Origin: Aneurinibacillus sp. REN35
GTDB lineage: Bacteria; Bacillota; Bacilli; Aneurinibacillales; Aneurinibacillaceae
Direction of reading: 5' to 3'
Assembly: GCF_041379945.2 (NCBI RefSeq)
Contig: NZ_JBFTXJ020000015.1
Span: forward strand, 1 to 64,000
DNA length: 64,000 nt
The translations under genes were made by a program, and so were the position numbers. Position 1 is the first letter of the stretch; each line of letters opens with the position of its first letter. Positions 16,198-25,247 of this stretch are shown in pieces. A model generated the notes under the pieces. The model saw only the letters and a list, made by a program, of their open reading frames with translations. It was not told where the DNA came from and did not search any database.

Positions 16198-17438
16198 TAT
16201 GAATAATATTTAAGCAGCTTTATATCAAGAAAGAGCATTACCCTATCACTTGGATTGTTTAAATCAATGTCGCCTACTTCGCAAATTCGTTTCAAACGAT
16301 AAGCAAGTGTATTAGGATGGATATGCAGCGTGCGGGCTGTTTGATTGACCTTTCCCGTATTATCGAGAAATACTTCAAGCGTCTCAAGCAGATTGCCCTG
16401 GTTTTCCTTATCATATGAGATAAGGAGAGCAAGTTTAGGGTTATGGTATTTTGCCTGTCGATTCCACTGCTTAAGCTTTGGAAACAAACGATAGATTCCA
16501 AGTTCCTGATAACCCTCAACCGTTTTCAATTCATTTGGCAACACTTTTTTTATCTGCATAACCTCTAAGGCCTGCTGGTAGCTAAGCCAGATTTCTGTGG
16601 GATCTGTAACCGGCTCACCATATGCAGCGACAATCTTCTCACTTCCAAAGCGACGAGTCAGGCGCTTGCGTAACTGATGAATAAATGCACGGCTTGCCTC
16701 CCCCGCCTTCTCCCGCTCCCATTCATCAAGTCCCGCAAGTACAAGGAGCTGCCGGTCATCAAATGTCCAAAGAGGCAAATAGCGAAACGGGAAAAACTCC
16801 CCCAGATTCCCAAGCAGGTAAGCCAGTTCTTTGCGCATATTGTTCCACATTTCCTGAGGACAGCTTGCTTCAAGTACAAGCATTACCATAACAGGCGGCA
16901 TCTGCAGCCGCAACTGCAGCGCTGTTTTTTCAATATCAAGCACTTCATTCGTACTGCGCGATAGGAGCTGCCAAAAGAACTGATCACGCTTCTCTTCCTG
17001 CTTGGCATGCCGGTCCTTGCGGTGCAGAAGCCTGGGGAGTGCAAGGCGGGCCGCTCTTTTCAAAACATCAAGATCCTCCTCGCTAAGCGGACGAACCGCT
17101 TCCTGGACCCAGATATATCCGAATACTTCTTGACCGCGCCGAATCGAGACCGCTACCCGATTATTTAATCCCACCTCTTTCACGGCAGGAACCCGTACAG
17201 GCTCATCACTATGCATAAGCGCTTGAATAATTCCATCCTTCCAAAAGCGGATTAACACTTCATCAGGCACCTTTCGCTTCATGATGGTTTGGATACGTAC
17301 CGGATCTGTCGTATCACCGTGCGTACTGTACGCAATGACGTGATGGTTCAGATCTTCAATCGTAATCGGATTATCCACCCGTTCCGTAATCATATCGGCA
17401 AGTTCCATCAAATCAGAGAATTCTTCAAATGCCTCCAT
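16197..17438 (-). CDS. adeR: PucR/CdaR-type regulator, probable AdeR
   Basis: A 413-residue regulator. The C-terminus carries the PucR-type helix-turn-helix (LLETLEVFLDNTGKVNQTAR then LHIHPNTLAYRLKRI) at about residues 345-400. The N-terminal 130 residues look like a GAF/PAS-type sensing domain (VDNPITIEDLNHHVIAYSTH). Its position next to ald matches AdeR of Bacillus, the activator of alanine dehydrogenase. A GGAGG site precedes the ATG. The assignment to ald control follows from the neighbour. Confidence 0.85.
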   Translation of the reverse strand: MEAFEEFSDLMELADMITERVDNPITIEDLNHHVIAYSTHGDTTDPVRIQTIMKRKVPDEVLIRFWKDGIIQALMHSDEPVRVPAVKEVGLNNRVAVSIRRGQEVFGYIWVQEAVRPLSEEDLDVLKRAARLALPRLLHRKDRHAKQEEKRDQFFWQLLSRSTNEVLDIEKTALQLRLQMPPVMVMLVLEASCPQEMWNNMRKELAYLLGNLGEFFPFRYLPLWTFDDRQLLVLAGLDEWEREKAGEASRAFIHQLRKRLTRRFGSEKIVAAYGEPVTDPTEIWLSYQQALEVMQIKKVLPNELKTVEGYQELGIYRLFPKLKQWNRQAKYHNPKLALLISYDKENQGNLLETLEVFLDNTGKVNQTARTLHIHPNTLAYRLKRICEVGDIDLNNPSDRVMLFLDIKLLKYYS

Positions 17439-17474
17439 CCGACTCCTCCTTTAGCTGTAACAATCAATTGTATG

Positions 17475-17500
17475 AAAAAAAGCCGCTAACGCAGCGACTT
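17475..17500 (-). terminator. Terminator of tRNA-Leu
   Basis: Minus-strand AAGTCGCT/AGCGGCTT hairpin followed by seven T, about 40 bases after the tRNA. Confidence 0.8.
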
Positions 17501-17539
17501 ATAACGGCAATATGTATAGAATGTACACGGTACATGTGA

Positions 17540-17623
17540 TGCGGATGAAGGGACTTGAACCCCCATGATATTGCTATCACTAGAACCTGAATCTAGCGCG
17601 TCTGCCGATTCCGCCACATCCGC
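17540..17623 (-). tRNA. tRNA-Leu (anticodon CAG)
   Basis: An 84-base class II tRNA on the minus strand. Acceptor stem GCGGATG/CATCCGC, anticodon stem CTAGA/TCTAG enclosing TTCAGGT (anticodon CAG), a long variable arm and the TTCAAGT T-loop are all seen. CCA is not encoded. Confidence 0.92.
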
Positions 17624-17774
17624 ATGCGAAAAAACAATAAACAATTTTCCTATTTTGGTGGTAAAATAGGAGTATCTCTAACAAAGAAACATAAAATTGT
17701 AAATCAATGTACAAAAAATATAGCATGGCCCAGCTTGATTGGTCAAGAAATTGTTGAATAGGATGTGATCCCTT

Positions 17775-18233
17775 TTGGAAGAACAGAATCGGCGGCAATT
17801 CTTTCGCTTACCGCTTCCTCATCCGCTCAGTTCCGATGTTACCATTATCCGCATCAAAGATAATGCCGTCGAAGCGGGAAAAGCGCAGGTATTAATCGAA
17901 GATATAAGCCCTGGTGGACTGAAATTTGTCTCCAATGTCAAGCTTCCCGCTACACCTGAAGTCATCCTTGAATTCGAGACGCAAATTCTTAACAATACAC
18001 TACAGCTCCCCGGTTATGTCGTGCGCAAAGTGCCTCGGGAGGGAGACTTATATGAATATGGTGTTACATTCACGCTAGATGAAGGCGTATACACTGAGCT
18101 TATCCCTCTTCTCCAATTGCTTTCCATCCGCCTACGCCGTACTCCTATCGTCGGTGGCTGCCGCTTTGCCACCAATGAGGAATTAGAGAAACTGCATGGC
18201 CTAATCCCTCAATCACCTTCACAATCATCCTAA
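17775..18233 (+). CDS. PilZ domain protein
   Basis: A 152-residue protein whose PilZ domain carries both c-di-GMP-binding motifs: RRQFFRLPL at residues 6-14 (RxxxR) and DISPGGLKF near residue 44 (D-x-S-x-x-G). A C-terminal tail ends with GGCRFATNEE, a motif shared with the second PilZ protein at 46082. The start is the TTG at 17775, preceded by AGGATGTGAT. It is a probable cytoplasmic c-di-GMP effector; its output partner is unknown. It stands alone, with tRNA-Leu behind and a terminator ahead. Confidence 0.85.
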   Translation: MEEQNRRQFFRLPLPHPLSSDVTIIRIKDNAVEAGKAQVLIEDISPGGLKFVSNVKLPATPEVILEFETQILNNTLQLPGYVVRKVPREGDLYEYGVTFTLDEGVYTELIPLLQLLSIRLRRTPIVGGCRFATNEELEKLHGLIPQSPSQSS

Positions 18234-18248
18234 GTACGCGACAGAAAA

Positions 18249-18276
18249 GGAGACGTTAGCCTTGCCGTCTCCTTTT
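18249..18276. terminator. Bidirectional terminator
   Basis: GGAGACG-N10-CGTCTCC hairpin with T-runs on both sides, between the convergent PilZ and PrmA-like genes. Confidence 0.75.
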
Positions 18277-18291
18277 TATTTGTTGCACGGA

Positions 18292-19221
18292 TTAGCTTTC
18301 CTCATCACCTGCTTTGAACAGAAGCGTTAGCCATTCTTCACTGCTCTGCCGCTTCTCAAGGATACACCCTTCCTTTTCGTATGCGCGGCACACGTCTGCT
18401 TCCGCCCACTCCACAATGCCGGAGACGATTAGCCTGCCTCCTGGCTTAATCAGGTGCATACAGGTTCCAACCTGACGGATAGCCTCCTCTCCGCCAATGT
18501 TGATTACGATCACATCATAAAGCGACTCTCCAAGCAGATGCTTGCCGTCTCCAATGTATACCTCCGGAGTCTTTACATTATTTAATGAAGCCAAGTACTC
18601 AATCTCAGAGGGCGAGGAGGGATTGATATCGACCGCAAGCACAGAGGCAGCTCCACGCATCTCACAGTAGATCGATAAGATACCAGAGCCGGCACCAATA
18701 TCCAGCACATTTTCCCCCTGTACATCAATCTCTTCAATAAAACGCAAGCAATTTTGCGTTGTCCCATGCTTTCCGGTACCAAAAGCTCCACCTGGTTCAA
18801 AGATCAATTGGTAAGGGTGCGAATACAATCCCTTTGTTTCTTCCTTTTTCCATACTGGAATTAGCACCAATTCCTCAGAGACTTCTTCCACATCAAAATG
18901 CGCTTTCCAATCATCGGCATGCATCAGTTCAGGTTCCTTCCAATCGCTCTCACGCAGACCGAATGGAGCCAATGTGTGGCGAAGTGAAGCGAGCGACATC
19001 TCCGCCTCTTCTGCCATATCGGCTTTCTCATCAACGGATTCATACGTAATAATCGTCATCTCTGTATCTTTTATCGCATAATCGTATCCATCAGGAATCT
19101 TGATGACCTCTACCGGCTCATCAACCCAACTATTCGCAAATCCCATCTCACCAAGCAAATACATCACAGATTCCGCATCGGTCTCACGAGGGAATAGTAA
19201 ATGGTATTCAATCCACAGCAT
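18292..19221 (-). CDS. PrmA-like (ribosomal protein L11) methyltransferase
   Basis: A 309-residue SAM-dependent methyltransferase of the PrmA family. The characteristic FGTGKHGTTQNCL motif lies in the middle, followed by motif I VLDIGAGSGILSIY and the VINIGGEE segment at the catalytic position (usual pattern N-I-x-x). The N-terminal 120 residues resemble the substrate-binding domain of PrmA but are divergent, so L11 may not be the target. I use the ATG at 19221, preceded by AAGGAAGG. The canonical prmA of Bacillales lies beside dnaJ, so this may be a paralogue. Confidence 0.75.
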   Translation of the reverse strand: MLWIEYHLLFPRETDAESVMYLLGEMGFANSWVDEPVEVIKIPDGYDYAIKDTEMTIITYESVDEKADMAEEAEMSLASLRHTLAPFGLRESDWKEPELMHADDWKAHFDVEEVSEELVLIPVWKKEETKGLYSHPYQLIFEPGGAFGTGKHGTTQNCLRFIEEIDVQGENVLDIGAGSGILSIYCEMRGAASVLAVDINPSSPSEIEYLASLNNVKTPEVYIGDGKHLLGESLYDVIVINIGGEEAIRQVGTCMHLIKPGGRLIVSGIVEWAEADVCRAYEKEGCILEKRQSSEEWLTLLFKAGDEES

Positions 19222-19270
19222 CTTTGCACTTCCTTCCTTTGTTCCACTTCTTTCTCTTCTCTGTATAGCC

Positions 19271-19310
19271 AAAAAAACCTCCTATCGTTCATCCGATAAG
19301 AGGTTTTTTT
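19271..19310. terminator. Bidirectional terminator
   Basis: AACCTCCTATCG/CGATAAGAGGTT stem (one mismatch), with A-run and T-run on the two sides. It ends the caa3 oxidase operon on the minus strand. Confidence 0.8.
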
Positions 19311-19312
19311 GG

Positions 19313-19921
19313 CTAATCATCCAACAAGTTATTGATATCCTGTACAATCTTCTCGTTATCCATCTCGGTCCCCATCTTATAGATGGCACGGATATTCTGG
19401 TTTCCATCGACAAGAAACAGTTCATTCGAATGCACGAAGATACCGTTTCCCGAATCCTCTGCAAACACCTTGAATCCATCCAATACTTGCTTGGTCTGTG
19501 CTTCTGTACCACGCAGGAAACTCCAACCCTCCGGCTTAATGCCCCGCGCTTCCGTATACTTCTTCAGCACCTCGAAAGTATCCCGTTTTGGATCAAATGT
19601 GATCGTCATAATCAATGCCTGTTCGCCCAGACTCCCCTGCTCTTTTAGCTTCTGCTGCACCCGGATTAAATTCAGGTTCGTTGCCTGACATACATCCGGA
19701 CAATACGTATAGTGAAAAGATACAAGGCGAACCTTGCCGTCCGAATCACGCAGCGACACCGGCTTCCCGTCCATATTAGACAGCGTAAAGGAAGGGGCTC
19801 GGTCAAGCACAGGAAGCTTGCTGCTTCCCCACCATAGCTGGTACGCAATCGTGAGAAGAACCGCTGCAATTAATATACCCGCTAGTGTAGTAAACCAGTA
19901 GCGCCTTGCAAACGAAGCCAT
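19313..19921 (-). CDS. SCO1/SenC family copper chaperone
   Basis: A 202-residue membrane-anchored thioredoxin-fold protein. An N-terminal membrane helix (about residues 10-30) is followed by the copper-binding motif TYCPDVC (CxxxC) and a distal His in FVHSNELFLVD, the three ligands of Sco proteins. Sco delivers copper to the CuA centre of cytochrome oxidase subunit II, and the gene closes the oxidase operon here. I place the start at the ATG at 19921, 11 bases from AGGAGG; a GTG three codons upstream is too close to that site. Confidence 0.9.
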   Translation of the reverse strand: MASFARRYWFTTLAGILIAAVLLTIAYQLWWGSSKLPVLDRAPSFTLSNMDGKPVSLRDSDGKVRLVSFHYTYCPDVCQATNLNLIRVQQKLKEQGSLGEQALIMTITFDPKRDTFEVLKKYTEARGIKPEGWSFLRGTEAQTKQVLDGFKVFAEDSGNGIFVHSNELFLVDGNQNIRAIYKMGTEMDNEKIVQDINNLLDD

Positions 19922-19946
19922 AGCCCCCACATCCTCCTACGTGTTC

Positions 19947-20042
19947 CTATTCTCTTGTCGTCAGCTTGGAAAGATACATGAAGATAAAGAACAGGACAAA
20001 CGGAAACACGATATATCCCAGCGCATAAAGAATGATGCCCAT
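19947..20042 (-). CDS. 31-residue single-helix membrane peptide in oxidase operon
   Basis: A short gene in a gap of the oxidase operon encodes MGIILYALGYIVFPFVLFFI, then FMYLSKLTTRE: one membrane helix with a basic end. GGGGAGGGAAC lies before the ATG. The position between the subunit III-like gene and sco, and the size, recall tiny accessory subunits of haem-copper oxidases (for example subunit IIa of ba3 enzymes). The role is inferred; no family is recognised. Confidence 0.6.
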   Translation of the reverse strand: MGIILYALGYIVFPFVLFFIFMYLSKLTTRE

Positions 20043-20060
20043 ACTGTTCCCTCCCCGTTA

Positions 20061-20687
20061 TCACTTACCAAGCTGCGAGAGCTTCAGCCCACACCACTCA
20101 GTAAACTGTCCGATTTCTATTAAGTCACATTGGATGAACACGAACAATCCCATAATCACCGTATACATCCAAACAGCCGTAGCCCCAGGAATGAAGCGGT
20201 TTAGTGCTCGTTCGTTATTTCGCATCTTGAAGTATATCGCACGGAGGTAGAGCACGATGCAAATAAGCACGAGAATTTCCATAATGGATTGGATAATCAC
20301 ATACGCAGTCCAAGCCGCTGGGCCAAGCGCCCGGTAACTCTGAATCAAAGACCAGTCAATAATGACATACCCAATAGCTGCAATCATTGCCAACGCAAGT
20401 AGAGCAAACGCAATGCCATCTTTGCGCTTCTTATAGCTGATTCCCCCTGCCAGCGAAAAAACACCCAGTGCTATCAACAGGAGAACATTATAATTTACCA
20501 TGTCCTGCACGTTTGCAGGAAGCGTAACGTTAAATACGTCAGGCGACCATCCGCGCAAATATACATTTGACACAATAAACACGGCAAACGTAAACGTAAA
20601 GGAAATCAATCCGAGCCATACGCCCAACAAGCCGTTATCTTTGATGCCTTTCTTCGGGACGCGCTCCTCTTCCGCATGTACAGCCAT
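20061..20687 (-). CDS. Cytochrome c oxidase subunit III-like membrane protein
   Basis: A 208-residue protein with about five membrane helices (roughly residues 20-44, 64-84, 90-112, 122-148 and 165-190). It lies where subunit III is expected in an operon that otherwise lacks one. The sequence is divergent from Bacillus CtaE and I cannot point to a conserved subunit III signature, so the call rests on size, topology and operon position. GAGGAGGTAGAGGC precedes the ATG. Confidence 0.6.
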   Translation of the reverse strand: MAVHAEEERVPKKGIKDNGLLGVWLGLISFTFTFAVFIVSNVYLRGWSPDVFNVTLPANVQDMVNYNVLLLIALGVFSLAGGISYKKRKDGIAFALLALAMIAAIGYVIIDWSLIQSYRALGPAAWTAYVIIQSIMEILVLICIVLYLRAIYFKMRNNERALNRFIPGATAVWMYTVIMGLFVFIQCDLIEIGQFTEWCGLKLSQLGK

Positions 20688-20726
20688 GCCTCTACCTCCT
20701 CGATCCCGTTTCGATAAAGCTTAGAT

Positions 20727-21668
20727 TTAGATACGGTCAACCAAAATCAATATTGTAAACATCATCAAATATACGAGCGAATATACAAATGACTTACGCG
20801 CAAACTTGATGTCATCTTTTGCAAAGAATCCTGTCATGTTAATAATGACATAGCCAATGCCTAGAATTGACATACCAATCAGATATACCATGCCTACCTC
20901 ACCTAATGCATACAGCATAATAGAGACAAGCACAAGTGCTGCTGTATAGCGAAGGATGTGGCGTTTTGTTACCTCAAAGCCACGAACAGCGGGAAGCATT
21001 TGGAACCCTGCTGCACGATAGTCATCTGCACGACGCATAGCAAGCGCCAGGAAATGCGGACACTGCCAGATGAACAAAATACCGAACAGTACCCATGCCG
21101 TCGTATCAACCGTGCCGGAAATCGCTGCATACCCCATCATTGGAGGCATCGCACCTGATACAGCACCGACAAGCGTATTTAACGTCGTCGTACGCTTCGT
21201 CCACATCGTGTATACCACTACATAGAATACCAAACCGACAAGACCGAGAACCGCTGTTATTGTATTAATCAACAGCAGCATGACCGTACCCATAATTCCA
21301 AAGACAAAGCCCATAATCATGACGGTTTGTGGATTTAATCGGCCCTCTGGCAAGGCTCTTGTCTTTGTTCTTGACATCAATTGATCGAGATCACGGTCAA
21401 TATAGTTGTTCAAGCATGTTCCAGACATAATGACAAGCGCTGAACCAAGCATTGCCAACAGAACCGTTCCAACCGGAAGCGGACCATCCGCTGCCAGCCA
21501 TACACCAGCAAACAATGACATAAGGTTAGAGACGACAATACCAAGCTTTGTTACAGATACATAATCACGCCAGTCGCCCTTCGGTTTCGCTTCGGAAAGC
21601 GGACCTGGTTCCATGACACGGCTGGCCGGATTTTCATATACATCTTTTTCAGAAATAGGTGTACCCAT
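20727..21668 (-). CDS. ctaB: Protohaem IX farnesyltransferase (haem O synthase)
   Basis: A 313-residue UbiA-family prenyltransferase with about nine membrane helices. The Asp-rich motif NNYIDRDLDQLMSRTKTR binds the farnesyl diphosphate magnesium, and YTMWTKRTTTLNTLVGA is typical of CtaB. It converts haem B to haem O, the precursor of haem A. It is preceded by ctaA and follows AGGGGGGT. The placement of ctaA and ctaB between subunit I and the subunit III-like gene ties haem supply to oxidase synthesis. Confidence 0.93.
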   Translation of the reverse strand: MGTPISEKDVYENPASRVMEPGPLSEAKPKGDWRDYVSVTKLGIVVSNLMSLFAGVWLAADGPLPVGTVLLAMLGSALVIMSGTCLNNYIDRDLDQLMSRTKTRALPEGRLNPQTVMIMGFVFGIMGTVMLLLINTITAVLGLVGLVFYVVVYTMWTKRTTTLNTLVGAVSGAMPPMMGYAAISGTVDTTAWVLFGILFIWQCPHFLALAMRRADDYRAAGFQMLPAVRGFEVTKRHILRYTAALVLVSIMLYALGEVGMVYLIGMSILGIGYVIINMTGFFAKDDIKFARKSFVYSLVYLMMFTILILVDRI

Positions 21669-21695
21669 TTCAAGACCCCCCTGAATATAATATCG

Positions 21696-22643
21696 TTAGC
21701 CAAGATTTGCGACAGATTGTTTGCTGCTAGTTACCGCTTTTCCATCCTTGTCGCTTGTACGGAGCAGATTTGCTCCAAGCTTTCCTTCTACAGCCATGAA
21801 CACTGACAGAGCCATCATGAGCGCAGCAATTGCCATATGAATCACATTCGTGATCACAGAAAGATTTGCGATGACCGTAATAAAACCGGTAACAGGCTGC
21901 AGCGCAAGCAGAATGACAAGCACAAGCGCCTGTTTTTTCATCACATTGCGCAGACGTGCGTAGAAGTACAACCACAGCGATGAGAAGACGATCAGCAGCG
22001 TAGCGAACACATGTACATACATGAGTGTCGTGGCAATGGCAGGCGTAGAAATAATACTATTAAGCATAGATACATTGCCATTGACCCACACCTGCCCAGC
22101 GTCACTGTGTTTAATGAAGGCGCCAAGCACATACTCAATATATACAGCTATCGCGGCGATCAGGGCCGGCTTGAACAGGGCGCGAACCTGTCTGTCCTCC
22201 AAAAACTCTCCCTGCTTCTTTCGCACATTCGCAAGCGTAATTCCTACCAGCACCACAAATGTGGAGAATAGGAGAATGGCGAAGCTTGTATCCATGGCCG
22301 TAAATCCTGGCGGCAGCTTTTTCAATACGTTAATGCCGCCAAGTACGGCAACGAATAACAGCAGGATAAAGGAGAACAAAACCAGCTTCAACACAATGGG
22401 GCTTTCCTTTCGTTTGCGCCACGCTATATACAGATTGGCCAGCATGAGGAATCCCACTCCGGTAGATAACATGCGATGCGTATATTCTATGATGACTTTG
22501 CCTTCCATAGGCGGGATAATCTGCCCGTTGCACAACGGCCAGTCAGAACAAGCTAGACCGGCATCAAATCCTACAACAAGGGCTCCGGCAATCAACAGCA
22601 AAAAGGTGGCGATAGTCGTTACGAAAGGTAAGCGATATCCCAT
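21696..22643 (-). CDS. ctaA: Haem A synthase
   Basis: A 315-residue Cox15/CtaA protein with about eight membrane helices. Seen are the N-terminal CSDWPLCNGQIIPP with the conserved Cys pair, the EYTHRMLSTGVG motif with the catalytic Glu and a haem-ligand His, and further His in the second half (YVHVFATLL, NVIHMAIAA). It oxidises haem O to haem A in the membrane. A GAGGTG site precedes the ATG, 15 bases after ctaD. Confidence 0.93.
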   Translation of the reverse strand: MGYRLPFVTTIATFLLLIAGALVVGFDAGLACSDWPLCNGQIIPPMEGKVIIEYTHRMLSTGVGFLMLANLYIAWRKRKESPIVLKLVLFSFILLLFVAVLGGINVLKKLPPGFTAMDTSFAILLFSTFVVLVGITLANVRKKQGEFLEDRQVRALFKPALIAAIAVYIEYVLGAFIKHSDAGQVWVNGNVSMLNSIISTPAIATTLMYVHVFATLLIVFSSLWLYFYARLRNVMKKQALVLVILLALQPVTGFITVIANLSVITNVIHMAIAALMMALSVFMAVEGKLGANLLRTSDKDGKAVTSSKQSVANLG

Positions 22644-22658
22644 TGTTACACCTCTTCT

Positions 22659-24299
22659 CTACGCGCCAAAGGATTTTTTGGGCGTATATTTTTCCTCTGC
22701 TTCGCCGAATTCGTACGGCGGAGCGGTTACATACGGCATTTCGATAAAGTTATGTTCAGGCGGCGGTGAAGACACCGTCCACTCAAGCGTTTGCGCTCCC
22801 CATGGGTTGGCTGGAGCTTTTGCGCCAGTTCTTAAAGAAACGATAATTGTAACCACCATCATAATTGCTGCTGCGCCTACAAGATAGGAGCCATATGTTG
22901 CGATTTGGTTGGCAATCTGCATTCCGTTAGCAGGATCATATTGGAATACCCTGCGCGGCATCCCCATCATGCCGATGTAATGCATCGGGAAAAACGTAAG
23001 GTTCGTACCGATAAAATACATCCAAAACACGATTTTGCCAAGCCTTTCATTATACATACGTCCGGTAATTTTAGGGAACCAATAAAAGATACCGGCCAGT
23101 ACCGCCATCATGCTTCCGCCGAATAATACATAGTGGAAGTGAGCGATAACAAAGTACGTATCATGCATATGAATGTCGACCGGTACTGTGCCAAGAAAGA
23201 TTCCACCAAGGCCCCCAATGGTGAACAGACCCATAAAACCGAGCGTTACAAACAGCATCGGTGTAGTAAACCAGTTAGAGCCTCGCCATAATGTGGCAAG
23301 CCAGTTAAAAATTTTGATGGCTGAGGGAACCGCAATGATCATCGAAGTGACCATAAAAGGAATCCCTGTTGCCAGCGGCATCCCTGCCACAAACATGTGA
23401 TGTGCCCAAACCAGAAAACCTAAAAATCCAATCGCAATGGAAGAGTAGGCAATCGCATGATACCCGAAAATCGGCTTTCTTGCAAATACCGGAATGATCT
23501 CAGAGACAATTCCCATCGCCGGAAGTACCATAATATATACCGCCGGATGAGAATAAAACCAGAAAAGATGCTGGTATAGCATCGGGTCGCCGCCCGCAGA
23601 CGCATCGTAGAAATGCGTACCGAAGTGGCGGTCAAACAGCAGGGTCGTGATTGCGCCAGCCAGCGCCGGCGTACCAAAAAGCTGAATAAACGATGTAATC
23701 AGCGAGGACCATACGTAAAGCGGTAGACGGTTAAATGTCATACCAGGCGCGCGCATGTTAAACACTGTTACAATTATGTTTATCGCACCAAGAATGGAGG
23801 AAATACCTAAAATGTGAACCCCCAATACCCAGATATCTAAGCCTAGACCCTGGGACTCGATGCTATAAGGCGGATATGCTGTCCACCCAATATCCGGCAT
23901 TCCGAAATAAAAGCTGCTCAAAAATACCAGACCGCCAAGAACGAACAGCCAAAAGGCTAGATTGTTCATGCGCGGGAACGCCATATCATGTGCACCGATC
24001 ATAATCGGAACAAGATAGTTTCCGAATGCCGCTGTGAGCATAGGGATCATGAACAAAAAGATCATGATCGAGCCGTGCATGGTGAACATCTGGTTGAATG
24101 TATCGGCTGAAGGCACCACGTCAGGCATTCCTGGCGTCAATAGCTCAGTACGAATCACGAGTGCCGCTGCTCCTCCTAGAAAGAAGAAAAGCAGGCAAGC
24201 AATGCCGTACATGATTCCGATTTTCTTATGGTCAACGGTAAGCAGCCAATCCCTAACAAAGGATGGCTTTCTCGTTTCGACAGTGGCAGTAGCTCCCAT
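22659..24299 (-). CDS. ctaD: Cytochrome c oxidase subunit I, A2-type
   Basis: A 546-residue haem-copper oxidase subunit I with 12 core membrane helices. The haem and CuB ligands are visible: HGSIMIF, FYSHPAVYIMVLP (CuB His and cross-linked Tyr), WAHHMF, and HDTYFVIAHFHYVL. The D/K-channel Lys sits in SAIKIFNW. The YSHPAVY motif has Tyr-Ser where A1 enzymes have Gly-Glu, which marks an A2-type proton channel as in Rhodothermus caa3. The protein is shorter than the roughly 620-residue Bacillus CtaD. It receives electrons from CtaC and reduces oxygen to water while pumping protons. Confidence 0.93.
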   Translation of the reverse strand: MGATATVETRKPSFVRDWLLTVDHKKIGIMYGIACLLFFFLGGAAALVIRTELLTPGMPDVVPSADTFNQMFTMHGSIMIFLFMIPMLTAAFGNYLVPIMIGAHDMAFPRMNNLAFWLFVLGGLVFLSSFYFGMPDIGWTAYPPYSIESQGLGLDIWVLGVHILGISSILGAINIIVTVFNMRAPGMTFNRLPLYVWSSLITSFIQLFGTPALAGAITTLLFDRHFGTHFYDASAGGDPMLYQHLFWFYSHPAVYIMVLPAMGIVSEIIPVFARKPIFGYHAIAYSSIAIGFLGFLVWAHHMFVAGMPLATGIPFMVTSMIIAVPSAIKIFNWLATLWRGSNWFTTPMLFVTLGFMGLFTIGGLGGIFLGTVPVDIHMHDTYFVIAHFHYVLFGGSMMAVLAGIFYWFPKITGRMYNERLGKIVFWMYFIGTNLTFFPMHYIGMMGMPRRVFQYDPANGMQIANQIATYGSYLVGAAAIMMVVTIIVSLRTGAKAPANPWGAQTLEWTVSSPPPEHNFIEMPYVTAPPYEFGEAEEKYTPKKSFGA

Positions 24300-24314
24300 G
24301 CGTTTCGCTCCTCC

Positions 24315-25247
24315 CTACTTTAAGGTTTTGATGTATTCAGCAATCGCCTTCGCTTCTTGTTCTGTTACCTGCTGCGGCGGCATTGGTGAATATCCTTGAG
24401 GAGTTTTCGCTGCAGGGTCCATAATGGATTCTACAATATACTTTTCATCATACTTTACTGTGCTGCCATCAGTCAGCTGTACATCTTTGCCAAACATGCC
24501 GCCCCATCCGGGTCCGACAAGCTTATTTTGATCGGTAGCATGACAGCTTAGGCAGCCCTTTTGTTCTGCGAGCGCTTGGCCTTCGCCACCCGCACCACCT
24601 TCTGCGCTACCACCGGCTTTTCCACCGGATTGCACAAATTTAGTAAATTCATCTGTACTTACCACGTTAAGTTTTGCTAACATCATGGAGTGCATGGTCC
24701 CGCAATACTCAGCGCATACAATGGGGTATTCGCCTTTTTTGGTAGGACCGGACCAAAACTGTGTCTGACGTCCAGGCACCGCGTCCTGCTTTAATCGCAT
24801 CGCCGGAATCCAAAAACTGTGAATAATATCACCGGATGTAATTTTGAATAGGACATTTTTATCTTCCGGAATGACCAACTTATTCGTCGTCTTAAAACCT
24901 TCCGGATATTCGAAGTCCCAACGCCATTTGTAACCGGTAACATTGATTGTGTACACATCTTTAGGTGGGGTCTGAATTGCGTATGTCATCTGTGAACCAA
25001 ACACGCCAATGGCAACCAAAATCAATGCAGGAATAAGCGTCCATATGATTTCCATTTTTGTGTTCCCGTGCAACGCAATTCCTTGTTTGTCCGGTCTTTT
25101 TCTCCTATAGCGAATCAAAAAGATAAACAGGAGCATTTCAACCAAGACAAAGATGAATAGAGCAATTGATGCGATAAACCAGAACAAGGAATCGACCTGC
25201 CTCGCCATATCATTGATGGCCGGGGGAAATAACCAACTAAAATCCAC
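24315..25247 (-). CDS. ctaC: Cytochrome c oxidase subunit II with fused cytochrome c
   Basis: A 310-residue subunit with two N-terminal membrane helices (about residues 20-45 and 62-85), a CuA cupredoxin domain and a C-terminal cytochrome c. CuA ligands appear in IIHSFWIP and CAEYCGTMHSMM. The haem c site is CLSCH, with the likely axial Met in YSPMPP. A Gly-rich linker joins the two parts. The fused cytochrome makes this a caa3 enzyme. The start is a GTG at 25247 with AGGAG 8 bases upstream. There is no clear lipobox, unlike Bacillus subtilis CtaC. It is the first gene of the operon. Confidence 0.93.
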   Translation of the reverse strand: MDFSWLFPPAINDMARQVDSLFWFIASIALFIFVLVEMLLFIFLIRYRRKRPDKQGIALHGNTKMEIIWTLIPALILVAIGVFGSQMTYAIQTPPKDVYTINVTGYKWRWDFEYPEGFKTTNKLVIPEDKNVLFKITSGDIIHSFWIPAMRLKQDAVPGRQTQFWSGPTKKGEYPIVCAEYCGTMHSMMLAKLNVVSTDEFTKFVQSGGKAGGSAEGGAGGEGQALAEQKGCLSCHATDQNKLVGPGWGGMFGKDVQLTDGSTVKYDEKYIVESIMDPAAKTPQGYSPMPPQQVTEQEAKAIAEYIKTLK

